Positions 8,445 to 17,728 of a stretch of 64,000 bases of DNA are shown here, in pieces (positions within the stretch are counted from its first letter, which is position 1; every line of letters starts with the position of its first letter). The notes under the pieces are model-generated. The model worked only from the letters and a program-made list of their open reading frames with translations. It did not search any database and had not been told where the DNA came from. This DNA comes from Pseudogemmobacter sp044142105 (lineage in GTDB: Bacteria > Pseudomonadota > Alphaproteobacteria > Rhodobacterales > Rhodobacteraceae): assembly GCF_044142105.1 (NCBI RefSeq), contig NZ_JBGTYM010000001.1:1-64000 (forward strand), read 5' to 3'. The position numbers and the translations under genes are program-made.

Positions 8445-9698
8445 ATGAGCGACGCCACCGTCTCTGCCCCCCTGACCACTGCCGATGGACGCCCGCTGAA
8501 AGCGGCGCTGGCCGCGGCCCAGGCCCGTGCCAAGCGCCGGGCTTTCCTGCTGGTGCTGCCACTTCTGCTGTTCGTGCTGCTGACCTTTGTCATTCCGATC
8601 GGGCAGATGCTGCACCGGTCGGTCTATCATGATGGCTTTTCCGCCAATGCGCCCGCCGTCTCGGCCTGGTTCGCGGCGAACCCGGCGGGCACGCCGCCGG
8701 ATGAGGCCGCTTTCGCGGCCCTGGCGAGCGATTTCAAGACGATGAAGGCCGAGAAGACCGCGGGCGAGGCGGGCACGCGGGTGAATTACACCCTGCCGGA
8801 ATCGCGCTCTCTTTTCACCAAGACGGCGCGGGTGGCCGATGATCTGGCGCCGCCCTACAAGGACGCCTTCCTGGCAGTGGACAAGAAATGGGGCGACGGG
8901 CTGGTCTGGGAGGCGATGCGGTCATCCTCCAGCGCCTATACGAGCGATTTCTACCTGAGCGGGCTGGATCTTGAGCGCACCGCCGATGGCGGGATCGAGC
9001 GCGTGCCGCCGAAAGAGCGGATCTATGTCTATCTCTATCTCAAGACCTTTGCGCTTTCGGGGCTGATCACCTTCATCTGCCTGCTGCTGGCCTTTCCGGT
9101 CGCGCATCTGCTGGCGACGCTGCCGATGGCCAAGGCCAACCTGCTGATGATCCTGGTTCTTCTGCCGTTCTGGACCTCGCTTCTGGTGCGCACGACAAGC
9201 TGGATGGTGCTGTTGCAGGGGCAGGGGGTCGTGAACAACGCGCTGGTCGCGATGGGGCTGATCGGCACCGATGGCCGGCTGTCGATGATGTACAATCAGA
9301 CCGGCACGATCATCGTGATGACGCATATCCTGCTGCCCTTCATGATCCTGCCGCTCTATTCGGTCATGCGGGTGATCCCGCCGAGCTATGCCCGCGCGGC
9401 GCGCAGCCTGGGCGCGACCAGCTGGACCACCTTCCGCCGCATCTACCTGCCGCAGACCCTGCCGGGGATCGGGGCGGGGGCCTTGTTGGTCTTCATCCTG
9501 GCGGTCGGCTATTACATCACCCCGGCCCTGGTCGGCGGCGCGGATGGGCAGCTTTTCTCGAACCTGATCCAGTTCCACATGTCGAAATCGAACTGGTCGA
9601 TGGCGGCTGCCCTTTCGGCGATGCTGCTGGTCGGCATCCTGCTGCTGTACTGGTTGTATGACCGTCTGGTCGGCATCGACAAACTCAAGCTCGGGTGA
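8445..9698 (+). CDS. ABC transporter permease, PotB-like
   Basis: This is the first membrane subunit of the polyamine-type importer (417 residues). It has an N-terminal membrane helix (residues about 28-50, FLLVLPLLLFVLLTFVIP), then a large periplasmic segment of about 140 residues, then the five-helix permease core. The EAA loop that contacts the ATPase is visible as ARAARSLGATSWTTFRRIYLPQTLPG. The long insert between the first two helices is unusual for E. coli PotB but common in alphaproteobacterial members of this family. The start ATG is preceded only by a weak GAAG site, so it may depend on translation or transcription from upstream. Confidence 0.88.
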   Translation: MSDATVSAPLTTADGRPLKAALAAAQARAKRRAFLLVLPLLLFVLLTFVIPIGQMLHRSVYHDGFSANAPAVSAWFAANPAGTPPDEAAFAALASDFKTMKAEKTAGEAGTRVNYTLPESRSLFTKTARVADDLAPPYKDAFLAVDKKWGDGLVWEAMRSSSSAYTSDFYLSGLDLERTADGGIERVPPKERIYVYLYLKTFALSGLITFICLLLAFPVAHLLATLPMAKANLLMILVLLPFWTSLLVRTTSWMVLLQGQGVVNNALVAMGLIGTDGRLSMMYNQTGTIIVMTHILLPFMILPLYSVMRVIPPSYARAARSLGATSWTTFRRIYLPQTLPGIGAGALLVFILAVGYYITPALVGGADGQLFSNLIQFHMSKSNWSMAAALSAMLLVGILLLYWLYDRLVGIDKLKLG

Positions 9699-9704
9699 TC
9701 TGAC

Positions 9705-10643
9705 ATGGCGCTTCCCACCTATGCCGACCCTCTCGAGCGGATCTGGCACTATACCTATATCGTGATCTGCGCGGCGGTCTTCGTCTTCCTGATCTCGCCG
9801 ATCCTGATCGTCATTCCGCTGTCCTTCAACGCCGAGCCCTACTTCACCTTCACCCAGAAGATGCTGACGCTGGACCCGACCGGCTACAGCCTGCGCTGGT
9901 ATGATGAATTGCTGACCTATGGCATGCAGGCGCCCGAGGCCGAGCGGGGCGGGGTCTGGTTCTCGGACATGTGGAACAATTCGGCCTGGGTGAAGGCGGC
10001 CAAGAACTCGCTGATCGTGGGGTTCTGGGCGACGATCTTCGCGACCGTGCTGGGCACGCTGGCGGCGCTGGGCCTGTCGCGGCCCGAGATGCCCTATCGC
10101 CGTGCGATCATGGCAATCCTGATCTCGCCGATGATCGTGCCGATCATCATCATCGCGACCGGGCTGTTCTTCTTCTACTCGAACCCGTGCAGCATGCTGG
10201 GCTTCAGCTGTGGGCGGCTGACCTCGACCTATCTGGGCGTGATTCTGGCCCATACCGCGCTGGGTATTCCCTTCGTCATCATCACCGTGACGGCAACGCT
10301 GTCGGGTTTTGACCAGAGCCTGATCCGCGCGGCGGCAAGCCTGGGCGCCAATCCGCGCACGACCTTTTTCAAGATCATCATGCCGCTGATCCTGCCGGGC
10401 GTGATCTCGGGCGCGCTGTTTGCCTTTGTCACCTCGTTCGATGAGGTGGTGGCGGTGCTGTTCCTGGCGGGACCCGAGCAGCAGACCATTCCGCGCCAGA
10501 TGTGGAACGGCATCCGCGAGCAGATCAGCCCGGCGATCCTGGCGGTGGCGACGATCCTTGTGGTGATCTCGATCGCGCTTCTGGCCTCGGTCGAGCTGTT
10601 ACGGCGGCGGTCGGACCGGCTGCGGGGCGTGACCGGGCGCTGA
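9705..10643 (+). CDS. ABC transporter permease, PotC-like
   Basis: This is the second membrane subunit of the same importer (312 residues), starting 6 bases after the first permease, so the two are translationally close. Six hydrophobic segments are visible, beginning with TYIVICAAVFVFLISPILIVIPL. The EAA loop reads IRAAASLGANPRTTFFKIIMPLILPG. Residues about 55-100 contain an extended soluble loop between helices 1 and 2. It is the last gene of the operon; the next gene converges on it from the other strand after about 60 bases. Confidence 0.88.
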   Translation: MALPTYADPLERIWHYTYIVICAAVFVFLISPILIVIPLSFNAEPYFTFTQKMLTLDPTGYSLRWYDELLTYGMQAPEAERGGVWFSDMWNNSAWVKAAKNSLIVGFWATIFATVLGTLAALGLSRPEMPYRRAIMAILISPMIVPIIIIATGLFFFYSNPCSMLGFSCGRLTSTYLGVILAHTALGIPFVIITVTATLSGFDQSLIRAAASLGANPRTTFFKIIMPLILPGVISGALFAFVTSFDEVVAVLFLAGPEQQTIPRQMWNGIREQISPAILAVATILVVISIALLASVELLRRRSDRLRGVTGR

Positions 10644-10704
10644 TGGGGGGCGGCCCGTTCGGCCGCTTCCTTCTCCGCGCCTGAGGGATGACCCGCGCGG
10701 GGCC

Positions 10705-11643
10705 TTAGGGCAGGATATGCAGCCAGAGCCAGATCGTCAGGATCGAGCTTGCCGTGCCGATCAGCACGCTTGAGGCGGCGACCCGTTTCGCCACGCCGTA
10801 ATTATGGGCGAAGAGATAAGCGTTGACGCCGGGGGCCATGGCGGCGGTCATCACCGCCGAGCGGAGCTGGTCACGATCCAGCGCGAAGACGCCGCGCGCC
10901 AGGCCATAGGTGATGGCCGGATGGACGATGATCGACAGGACGCAGCACATGGCGATGGCCTTCATGTCGCCCTCGGGCCGGTAGCGCAGCAGGACGCCGC
11001 CCAGGCCGAACAGCGCGGCGGGCACCGCGGCGCGGGTGATCAGATCTAGGAACCCCGCCATGGCCGCAGGGATGGGCAGGCCCGAGACGTTGAAGGCCAG
11101 ACCTGACAGCACGCCGATCACCAGAGGCTGGGTGAAAACCCCGCGCAGGATCTGCCGGATCAGCGACAGCGGGTCGGCCAGCCTGCCATGCGAGCGGACC
11201 AGTTCCATCATCACGATGCCGAAGATGTAGAAAAGCGGCGAATGCAGCGCGATGATCGCGAAATTCCCCGCCAGCGCACCGGGGCCATAGGCGCGTTCGG
11301 TGATCGGCACGCCCAGAAGCAGCGTGTTCGAGAAGAGACAGATGAAGCCGATCGCGACGCAATCCTCGAGAGGGCGGCGGAACAGCAGGCGCGCGCCCAG
11401 AAAGCCCAGACCGAAACAGGTGAAGGCACCAATATAGAAGGACAGGAACAGCGAGACTTCCGCCTCGGCGCCAAAATCCAGGGTCGCGATGGATTTGAAC
11501 AGCAGGACGGGGATGGCGAAGCTTTGGGCAAAGCGCATCAGCCCGTCGACCGCCGCTTCTCCGAAACTCAGCCAGCGCGCTGCGGCATAGCCAAAGCCGA
11601 TGACCAGGAAGACGGGCAGAATGACATCGAGAAGCGCGCTCAC
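10705..11643 (-). CDS. AEC family transporter (auxin efflux carrier / malate permease type)
   Basis: This 312-residue inner membrane carrier has the ten-helix pattern of the AEC family, with an N-terminal repeat (LLDVILPVFLVIGFGYAAARWL), the NTLLLGVPITERAYG segment and a C-terminal repeat ending VLIGTASSILTIWLWLHIL. Characterised family members export auxin-like compounds or move malate/malonate; the substrate here is unknown. It begins at a GTG that overlaps the stop of the upstream MBL hydrolase gene by four bases (GTGA), so it is the last gene of the tmk-holB-tatD-MBL run and probably translationally coupled to it. Confidence 0.85.
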   Translation of the reverse strand: MSALLDVILPVFLVIGFGYAAARWLSFGEAAVDGLMRFAQSFAIPVLLFKSIATLDFGAEAEVSLFLSFYIGAFTCFGLGFLGARLLFRRPLEDCVAIGFICLFSNTLLLGVPITERAYGPGALAGNFAIIALHSPLFYIFGIVMMELVRSHGRLADPLSLIRQILRGVFTQPLVIGVLSGLAFNVSGLPIPAAMAGFLDLITRAAVPAALFGLGGVLLRYRPEGDMKAIAMCCVLSIIVHPAITYGLARGVFALDRDQLRSAVMTAAMAPGVNAYLFAHNYGVAKRVAASSVLIGTASSILTIWLWLHILP

Positions 11644-12443
11644 ACCTGGTTCTCGTAGGTGATCTGCATCCCGTCATAGGCGGCGAAGACATGGGCGGGG
11701 GTCTCGGCCTCGACCACGGCATGATCCAGATCGACATGCATATTGGTCAGCACGGCACGGACCGGCCTGGCCCGGGCGATCCAGCTTAGCGTCATCGCCA
11801 GATGGGCATGGGTCGGGTGCGGCTTGCGGCGCAGGGCATCGACCACCCAGCAATCCAGACCTTCGAGCAAGGGCCAGCTTTCCTCGGGGATCGCCACGGC
11901 ATCGGGCAGATAGGCCAGCGGCCCGATGCGGAAGCCAAGCGCATCGGTCGGGCCGTGATTGGCCTCGAAAGGGTGAAGGACGACATCCCCGCCCGCGCCG
12001 GAAATGGTGACCGGACCGTCGATGGTGTGCAGGTCAAGGATCGGCGGATAGGGGCTGCCCTTGGGCTGCACGAAAGCATAGCCGAAGCGTGACAGCAGCG
12101 CCTCCTGCGTCGGACCATCGGCCCAGACGGGCAGGCGGTGGCGCAGGTTGAAGGTGATCTGCCGCAGATCGTCGATGCCATGCATGTGGTCGGCATGGGA
12201 ATGGGTATAGACCACAGCATCCAGCCGCCCGATCCCGGCATCCAGCAACTGGTCGCGCATGTCGGGCGAGGTGTCGATCAGCACGGCGGTGGTGCCGCTT
12301 TCGGTCTCGCGCTCGACCAGAAGCGAGCAGCGGCGGCGGCGGTTCTTGGGGTTCGCGGGGTCGCATTCACCCCATTCGCCGCCCAGTCTGGGCACGCCCC
12401 CTGACGAGCCGCAGCCCAGGATGGTGAAGCGGAGCGTTGCCAT
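11640..12443 (-). CDS. MBL-fold metallohydrolase, PhnP-like
   Basis: This is a 267-residue zinc hydrolase of the metallo-beta-lactamase fold. The metal-binding motif is THSHADHMHGIDD, the opening glycine-rich strand is ILGCGSSGGVPRLGG, and later ligands include FEANHGPTD and NMHVDLDH. The family includes PhnP (cyclic phosphodiesterase of phosphonate breakdown) and other phosphodiesterases, but no phn genes are nearby, so the substrate is open. The ATG at 12443 overlaps the tatD stop codon (TGATG), indicating translational coupling. This gene commonly follows tatD and holB in alphaproteobacteria, which fits the arrangement here. Confidence 0.87.
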   Translation of the reverse strand: MATLRFTILGCGSSGGVPRLGGEWGECDPANPKNRRRRCSLLVERETESGTTAVLIDTSPDMRDQLLDAGIGRLDAVVYTHSHADHMHGIDDLRQITFNLRHRLPVWADGPTQEALLSRFGYAFVQPKGSPYPPILDLHTIDGPVTISGAGGDVVLHPFEANHGPTDALGFRIGPLAYLPDAVAIPEESWPLLEGLDCWVVDALRRKPHPTHAHLAMTLSWIARARPVRAVLTNMHVDLDHAVVEAETPAHVFAAYDGMQITYENQV

Positions 12444-13270
12444 CAGGCGGCCTGCGCGGCGCGGGCCGCCTTGCGGAACAGCCGGTCGAAATTCGCCGTG
12501 GTCGCGGCGCGGAACTGCGCTTCGCTCAGGCCGAAGACCTGGGCGCCTGCCTTGGCGGTATGGGCGACATAGGCCGGTTCGTTGCGCTTGCCGCGGAAGG
12601 GCGGCGGGGCAAGATAGGGGCTGTCGGTTTCCACAAGGATGCGGTCCAGCGGCGCGCCCGCGAAGATTTTGCGCAGATCCTGGCTTTTCGGGAAGGCGGC
12701 GATGCCGGACATGGACAGGTAGAACCCCATTTCCAGCGCCGCTTCGGCCAGACGCGGGCCGGAAGAAAAGCAATGCATCACACAAGCATAGGGCTTGCGG
12801 CGATAGCCTTCCTGCAGGATCGCCTCCATGTCGGCATCGGCATCGCGGGCATGGATGACAAGGGGCAGTCCGGTTTCCTGCGCCGCCTCGATATGCAGGC
12901 GCAGCTGCGCCTGCTGGGCGGGTGCGCTGTCGGGGGTGTAGTGATAGTCAAGGCCGGTCTCGCCGATGGCGACCAGCTTGGGGTGGCGCGCCACCTCGAG
13001 CAGATGGTCCAGCGTTTCGGGCGCTTCTTCGGTCACGCTCATCGGGTGCAGACCATAGGCCCAGAACACGCCTTCATGCGCTTCGGCGATGACGCGCACC
13101 TTGGCGATGGAGCGCGGTCTGGTGCAGATCGAGACGATGCGGGTGACGCCCGCGGCGCGGGCGCGCGCCAGGATCGCGTCAAGCTCGCCGTCGAAATCGG
13201 GGAAATCGAGGTGGCAATGGCTGTCCACCAGGTCGGGCAGCGCGGCGGAGGAAGCGGTGTCGGGTTGCAT
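12443..13270 (-). CDS. TatD family metal-dependent hydrolase
   Basis: This is a 275-residue TIM-barrel hydrolase of the TatD/YcfH family, known as 3'-5' DNases or D-aminoacyl-tRNA deacylase relatives acting in the cytoplasm. Visible metal ligands are DSHCHLDF near the N-terminus, the Glu in AIGETGLDYH, VIHARDAD, MHCFSSG, and ETDSPYLAP near the C-terminus. Length is normal for the family. Its ATG overlaps the holB stop by one base and its stop overlaps the next start. Position between holB and the MBL hydrolase is a conserved order and supports the YcfH-like assignment. Confidence 0.92.
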   Translation of the reverse strand: MQPDTASSAALPDLVDSHCHLDFPDFDGELDAILARARAAGVTRIVSICTRPRSIAKVRVIAEAHEGVFWAYGLHPMSVTEEAPETLDHLLEVARHPKLVAIGETGLDYHYTPDSAPAQQAQLRLHIEAAQETGLPLVIHARDADADMEAILQEGYRRKPYACVMHCFSSGPRLAEAALEMGFYLSMSGIAAFPKSQDLRKIFAGAPLDRILVETDSPYLAPPPFRGKRNEPAYVAHTAKAGAQVFGLSEAQFRAATTANFDRLFRKAARAAQAA

Positions 13271-14412
13271 CAGCCTGCGGTGGCGAGATGACCCGCCGTC
13301 TCGTCGATCCGAAAAAGCATATCCATCAGAAGGGCGGCGGGGTCAAGGTTCACCGCCTTGCCGCGCCTTGCCCTTTGCGTAAGGTTTTGGGCAAGATCGG
13401 CCCAGATCAGTGCGGCGCGCGTGTCGGGGGCGAGACGGGCAAACAGCTCGGCCTCGCCGGGGCCCGCCTCGGGCGGGGTCTGGCGGCTGACGGCGGCGCG
13501 CGACAGACGGGCCAGGAACAGGTCGATCAGGGTCAGGGTCAGATCGAAGGCCTCGGGATTGCCGCGCGCGGCGGCGGCCTCGGCCAGTGCGATGACGCGG
13601 GTCCGGTCCAGGCGCGGCAGGTCGCGGAACAGGCGCAGCAGGGCGGCATAGGCGGCCAGCCCGTCCAGATTGGTCAGCCGGAATGCCTCGCCCGCCGAAC
13701 CGCCCGCCAGTTCCGAAAGGGCGACGGCCTGGTCGGGGTCGATCGCCCCTCCCGCCTGATCCAGCGCATGGGCCATATCCTCGGGCGAGAGTGGCAAGAG
13801 GCGCAATTCGCGGCAGCGCGAGCGGATCGTGGGCAAAAGGCGCGCGGGCTGGTGCGAGATCAGCAGGAAGGTGACGCCCGGCGGCGGTTCTTCCAGCACT
13901 TTCAGCAGCGCGTTGGCGGCGGAAGGGTTCATCTCGTCGATCGAGTCGATGATCGCGACGCGCGCCCCGCCATCGGCGGCAGACAGCGCGAAGAATTTTT
14001 TCAGCGCGCGGACCTCTTCCACCGTGATCACCTGCGACAACGCGCTGCCGGTCTTGTTGGCGCCCCGGCGCAACAGGAAAAGCCGGGGCTCGGCCAAAGC
14101 CCGCATCCTGCGGGCGACCGGGTGTTCAGGATCAATGTCCAGGCTTTCGGGCGGCGGCGGCGCGCCGAACAGTCCGCCGCCATCATCGGCAGGCGTGGCA
14201 AGCAGGAAGCGCGCGATGCGCCAGGCCAGCGTCGCCTTGCCCAGGCCGCGCGGCCCGGTCAGCATCCAGGCATGGTGCAGGCGGCCGCGCGCATGAGCGG
14301 CAAGGAACTCGGCCTCGGCCAAGCCATGGCCGTAAAGCCGCGCTGTTTCGCGCGGGTGGGGGGCGCCTTCCAGGCGGTCGGCTTCGGGCAGGGGATCCTG
14401 GGTGGCGGCCAT
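13270..14412 (-). CDS. holB: DNA polymerase III subunit delta'
   Basis: This is the delta' subunit of the clamp loader, which places the sliding clamp at replication forks. The 380-residue protein has the AAA+ fold: TGPRGLGKATLAWRIARF (P-loop variant), the degenerate Walker B region VAIIDSIDEMNPSAANALLKVLEEPPPG, and the sensor TIRSRCR. The lack of a canonical zinc-binding four-Cys module is common in alphaproteobacterial delta'. The open frame extends 34 codons further upstream through low-complexity sequence; ATG 14412 (MAATQDPLPEADR) is the sensible start. It lies downstream of tmk as usual, but a 226-base gap containing a dispersed repeat separates the two. Confidence 0.9.
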   Translation of the reverse strand: MAATQDPLPEADRLEGAPHPRETARLYGHGLAEAEFLAAHARGRLHHAWMLTGPRGLGKATLAWRIARFLLATPADDGGGLFGAPPPPESLDIDPEHPVARRMRALAEPRLFLLRRGANKTGSALSQVITVEEVRALKKFFALSAADGGARVAIIDSIDEMNPSAANALLKVLEEPPPGVTFLLISHQPARLLPTIRSRCRELRLLPLSPEDMAHALDQAGGAIDPDQAVALSELAGGSAGEAFRLTNLDGLAAYAALLRLFRDLPRLDRTRVIALAEAAAARGNPEAFDLTLTLIDLFLARLSRAAVSRQTPPEAGPGEAELFARLAPDTRAALIWADLAQNLTQRARRGKAVNLDPAALLMDMLFRIDETAGHLATAG

Positions 14413-14590
14413 GGCACAGCAATGCCATGCGGCGGCGCGGGGGGGAAGGGGGAACGCCCCCTCGCCCCGGCGCCCGACCGCCCAGCGGGGGGCGGGCGCG
14501 CAGGATTTCTGCACGTTCTTCGCCTGTGGGGCCCCAGGGGCTCTGTCCCGCGCCAGCGGTTCTCGGACCGATGGCCTGCCGCTGGCCGCC

Positions 14591-14615
14591 CCGGAATATC
14601 TGGATCAAGATGAAG
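14591..14615. repeat. Copy of a dispersed intergenic motif (GGAATATCTGGATCAAGATGAAG)
   Basis: The gap between holB and tmk contains an ATAT...CAAGATGAAG motif like those at 25379, 51001 and 54426. Like them, it is preceded by an inverted repeat (GCCAGCGG and CCGCTGGC). No gene is visible in the rest of this 226-base gap. Confidence 0.45.
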
Positions 14616-14638
14616 GGTTTAGCGCCGGGCCTGACGCT

Positions 14639-15265
14639 TCAGTCCTGCGGCAGATGCGGTGTGACGCTTTCTAGCACCCGGGCGGCGACTGCCTCGGGCG
14701 CGGCATCGCCCGCGATCACGCGGAAGCGGGTCTTGTGGTTTTCGGCCAGGGCCAGGAAACCCGCCCGCGCGCGTTTCTGGAAGGCAAGCCCCATATCCTC
14801 GAACCGCATTTCGCCGCCGCGGCGGGCGACGGCGCGGGACAGGCCGATTTCGGGGTCGATGTCGATCAGCACGGTCAGGTCGGGCTCGGTTCCGATCATC
14901 AGGGCGTGCAGCCGGTCGACCGTCTGGGTCAGGTCGCCACGGGTGATGCCCTGGAAGATGCGGGTCGAATCGGCGAAGCGGTCGCAGATCACCACCGCGC
15001 CCCGGGCAAGGGCCGGGCGGATCGTCTTTTCCAGATGGTCGCGGCGGGCAGCGGTGAACAGCAGGATCTCGGTTTCCGCCGACCAGCGCGCGGGATCGCC
15101 TTCCAGCACGAGGCGGCGAATGTCCTCGGCGCCGGGGCTGCCGCCCGGCTCACGCGTCAGCACGACCTCATGGCCGCGCGCGCGCAGGGTCTCGGCCAGC
15201 ATCCGTGCCTGGGTCGATTTGCCCGAGCCGTCGACGCCTTCGAAGGACAGGAAGAAGCCTTGCAT
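14639..15265 (-). CDS. tmk: Thymidylate kinase
   Basis: This enzyme phosphorylates dTMP to dTDP with ATP, an essential step of DNA precursor synthesis. The 208-residue protein begins FFLSFEGVDGSGKSTQARML (P-loop at residues 10-18), then the TREPGGSPGAEDIR segment, the DRFADSTRIFQG motif that binds the nucleotide, and the lid region ARRGGEMRFEDMGLAF. It starts 9 bases after the D-alanyl-D-alanine carboxypeptidase stop, so it is in the same transcription unit, and it precedes holB. Confidence 0.95.
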   Translation of the reverse strand: MQGFFLSFEGVDGSGKSTQARMLAETLRARGHEVVLTREPGGSPGAEDIRRLVLEGDPARWSAETEILLFTAARRDHLEKTIRPALARGAVVICDRFADSTRIFQGITRGDLTQTVDRLHALMIGTEPDLTVLIDIDPEIGLSRAVARRGGEMRFEDMGLAFQKRARAGFLALAENHKTRFRVIAGDAAPEAVAARVLESVTPHLPQD

Positions 15266-15274
15266 CCGCTTGCG

Positions 15275-16438
15275 TCAGGAGGCCGGGGCCACGCCGCCGA
15301 TATAGGTGGACCAGAGATAGGTGGCAGCGGTCTTGAGCCGGCCGGTGAAACCCGCCTTGGCGACATCGCTTTCCGCCACCAAGGCGATGCGGCGATCGGG
15401 CAGGTCGGGGATGTGCAGGATCAATTCGGCCACGCGCGAGCCCTTGACCACGGGCGCGATCAGCGGGCCCTTGTAGACGACCTCGGCCTCGATCTTGTCC
15501 TGCACCAGCGCAGGCACCAGAAGCCGAAGGTCCTTTTCCGGCACCAGGCCCACGGTCTGCACCGCGCCCATATGCACTTCGGCCTCGGCGACGCGGACGC
15601 CCTGATGCGCCACGGTCTTCTCGGCGAATTGGCGGAAGGCCCAACCGACGATACGCTCGGATTCCTCGGCCCGGGCGGTGTCCGAGGGCAGGCCGGTGAT
15701 GGCAAAGATCACCCGGCGCTCGCCCTGCTTGGCGCTGCCGACAAGGCCATAGCCCGCTTCGGATGTGTGGCCGGTCTTCAGCCCGTCGGCGCCGACGCCC
15801 AGTTTCAGGAGCGGGTTGCGGTTGTGCCGATTGTCGGGCGCGCGGTCCTTGTAGTTGAACTCGGTCTCGGCAAAGATCGGATAATATTCAGGGAATTCCT
15901 CGATCAGCCGTTGGGCCAGGATGCCGAGATCGCGCATCGACATGCGCTGGGTGGGGTCGGGCCATCCACTGGCATTGGCGAAATGCGAACTGGTCATGCC
16001 AAGCGCCTTGGCGCGTTCGGTCATCTGGCGGGCAAAGGCCTCTTCCGTCCCGGCAAGGCCTTCGGCCACCACGACACAGGCGTCATTGCCCGAATTGATG
16101 ATCATGCCATGGATCAGTTCCTCGACCGTGGGCCGGTCGGTTTCTTGCAGGAACATGGTCGAGCCGCCCATGGATTTGGCTCGGGCCGAAACGGCGAACT
16201 GGGTTTGCAACGTCACGCGGCCGTCGCGCAGCGCCTCGAACAGCATGTTGATCGTCATCAGCTTCGACATGCTGGCGGGCGGGACCGGCTGATCGGCATT
16301 CTTGTCCATCAAGACCGTATGCGTGGTCACATCATAGACCCAGGCGGCGGTGGCCTGGGTCTCGAAGGCGCGCGCGGGCAGGATCGCGGCGGCCAGCAGG
16401 GCGGCGGTGACGGCGGCAAGGCGGAGGTGACGGAACAT
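15275..16438 (-). CDS. D-alanyl-D-alanine carboxypeptidase (PBP5/6 family)
   Basis: This penicillin-binding protein trims the terminal D-Ala from peptidoglycan pentapeptides in the periplasm. The 387-residue precursor has a signal peptide (residues 1-24, ending PARA). The active-site motifs are all present: SMSK (nucleophile Ser56, Lys59), SGN at 116-118 and KTG at 221-223. The C-terminal PBP5-type domain is present and the tail is amphipathic. The frame is open upstream to 16531, but ATG 16438 gives the signal peptide. It sits 8 bases after the SPOR lipoprotein gene, a common pairing in Rhodobacterales that links cell-wall binding and cell-wall trimming. Confidence 0.93.
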   Translation of the reverse strand: MFRHLRLAAVTAALLAAAILPARAFETQATAAWVYDVTTHTVLMDKNADQPVPPASMSKLMTINMLFEALRDGRVTLQTQFAVSARAKSMGGSTMFLQETDRPTVEELIHGMIINSGNDACVVVAEGLAGTEEAFARQMTERAKALGMTSSHFANASGWPDPTQRMSMRDLGILAQRLIEEFPEYYPIFAETEFNYKDRAPDNRHNRNPLLKLGVGADGLKTGHTSEAGYGLVGSAKQGERRVIFAITGLPSDTARAEESERIVGWAFRQFAEKTVAHQGVRVAEAEVHMGAVQTVGLVPEKDLRLLVPALVQDKIEAEVVYKGPLIAPVVKGSRVAELILHIPDLPDRRIALVAESDVAKAGFTGRLKTAATYLWSTYIGGVAPAS

Positions 16439-16446
16439 GGGGCCTC

Positions 16447-17340
16447 TTATTTCAGCAGATAGGCGTCGGCGAAACCGGCATCCTTGATCTTTTTCAGCAG
16501 GGCCGCATCGCCGCGCGCGACGACCGACCAATAGGTCTTGCCCTGCGAGGTTTCGGCCTTGGCCTGGGCGGTGACACCGGCCTTGGCCAGCTTGTCGACC
16601 GCGCGCTTGGCATTGGCCTCGACCGAGAAGAAGCCGATCTGGATCGGCCGGCCCGCGCCGCTGGCCGCAGGGGCGGGGGCAGGCGCAACGGGGGCGGCGG
16701 CGGCGGGGGCCGCGGCGTCCAGCGCGGCGCTCGCGATGGCGGCGGTCTCGGCCGCCTTCTTCTTGTCCTTGCCCTTGGCCGCAGGGGCGGCGGGTGCGTC
16801 AAGCGGCTGGGTCGCCACGCCGCCCGCGTCAATCGCGCCTGCCGCGGCGGGCAGGGCTTCCGCCGTGTCAAGCACCGGGGTTGCCGGGCTTGCCTCGGGG
16901 GCTTCCTCGCGCCGCAGCGCCGTGACCGTGATCTTGCCGGGCTGGCCGGCCAGAAGCCCCAGCGCCTCGGCCGCGTCGGAGGAGATTTGCAGCGGCGGGC
17001 CGGGATTGTCGCGCTCGCGGCGGAACAGGGCGCCGATCACGAACTTGCCATTGGCAGGATTGCGCATGATCACCCGCTCGGGATCCTTCACGTCGACCGA
17101 GGCAACCCAGACGCCCCCCAGGGATGGCCGCCCGTCCCAAAGCGCATCGGCGCTGACCTGATAGACCTGCGGTGCCTCGACATCGCGGTCCACCAGACGG
17201 GTGGATTTCTGCGGCCGGGCCTCGGCCGTGGCTGCTCCGTCCTTCGGCGCTGCCTTGAAAGGATTGGCCCCCGGCTCGCAGGCGGACAGCGCCAGCGCAG
17301 CCGCAAGAAATGCCGTGGTGTGGAATACTGCCCGTGCCAT
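16447..17340 (-). CDS. SPOR domain lipoprotein
   Basis: This 297-residue envelope lipoprotein has a lipobox LSAC with Cys at about residue 21. The middle (VYQVSADALWDGRPSLGGVWVASVDVKDPERVIMRNP as an interrupted read) resembles the double-psi beta-barrel of RlpA. An Ala/Pro-rich linker (about 150-220) follows, and a C-terminal SPOR domain (about 223-297, beginning PIQIGFFSVEANAKRAV). SPOR domains bind denuded glycan strands at division septa. RlpA-like catalytic residues are not clearly conserved, so it may be only a binding protein. It is the first gene of the run that continues with the carboxypeptidase and tmk. Confidence 0.85.
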   Translation of the reverse strand: MARAVFHTTAFLAAALALSACEPGANPFKAAPKDGAATAEARPQKSTRLVDRDVEAPQVYQVSADALWDGRPSLGGVWVASVDVKDPERVIMRNPANGKFVIGALFRRERDNPGPPLQISSDAAEALGLLAGQPGKITVTALRREEAPEASPATPVLDTAEALPAAAGAIDAGGVATQPLDAPAAPAAKGKDKKKAAETAAIASAALDAAAPAAAAPVAPAPAPAASGAGRPIQIGFFSVEANAKRAVDKLAKAGVTAQAKAETSQGKTYWSVVARGDAALLKKIKDAGFADAYLLK

Positions 17341-17640
17341 CTAATGCCCTCATCCCCTGCACGGTCGTTTGCTGCCGTGCTTTTTCTGTTCATTGCCGCT
17401 TGCGGGCGGCCCTGCCTCTGGCCCGCACCTCCGGCTCAGGCCCGGGATCGGCGGGAATTCGCGCGGATCATAGCTATCCGGGCTGGCCATGGGAAGGGCA
17501 GAGGGGGCGGCGGCCCTTCACGATCGGCGGAAAACACCCCGGTCGTGGTCTTTCAGAATCACCCGGTTCCCCGTAAGCCGCGTCTGGCTGCCGCGCGCGC
17601 AAGGACGACCCCTGCCGCGCAGGCCCCGCAAGGGCGCATC
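17341..17640. other. Intergenic region without a supported gene
   Basis: This is the stretch between the divergent SPOR lipoprotein gene and tRNA-Ser. It must hold promoters for both, but I see no convincing coding frame or clear regulatory motif in it. Confidence 0.6.
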
Positions 17641-17728
17641 GGAAGGGTGGCAGAGTGGTCGATTGCTCCGGTCTTGAAAACCGGCGATGCGCAAGCATCC
17701 GTGGGTTCGAATCCCACCCCTTCCGCCA
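17641..17728 (+). tRNA. tRNA-Ser(UGA)
   Basis: A complete class II tRNA: acceptor stem GGAAGGG pairs with CCCTTCC, the anticodon stem CCGGT/ACCGG encloses the loop CTTGAAA with anticodon TGA at 17675-17677, there is a long variable arm, and the T-arm GTGGG-TTCGAAT-CCCAC is perfect. CCA is encoded at 17726-17728. It reads UCA and related serine codons. No partial 3' copy of the tRNA was noticed elsewhere in the window, so nothing suggests it is the target of the left-hand integrase. Confidence 0.97.

Noticed and set aside
17641..17728. tRNA-Ser as attachment site for the left-hand integrase
   Set aside because: It is 15 kb from the integrase, intact and surrounded by housekeeping genes, and I saw no repeated 3' end near the integrase.
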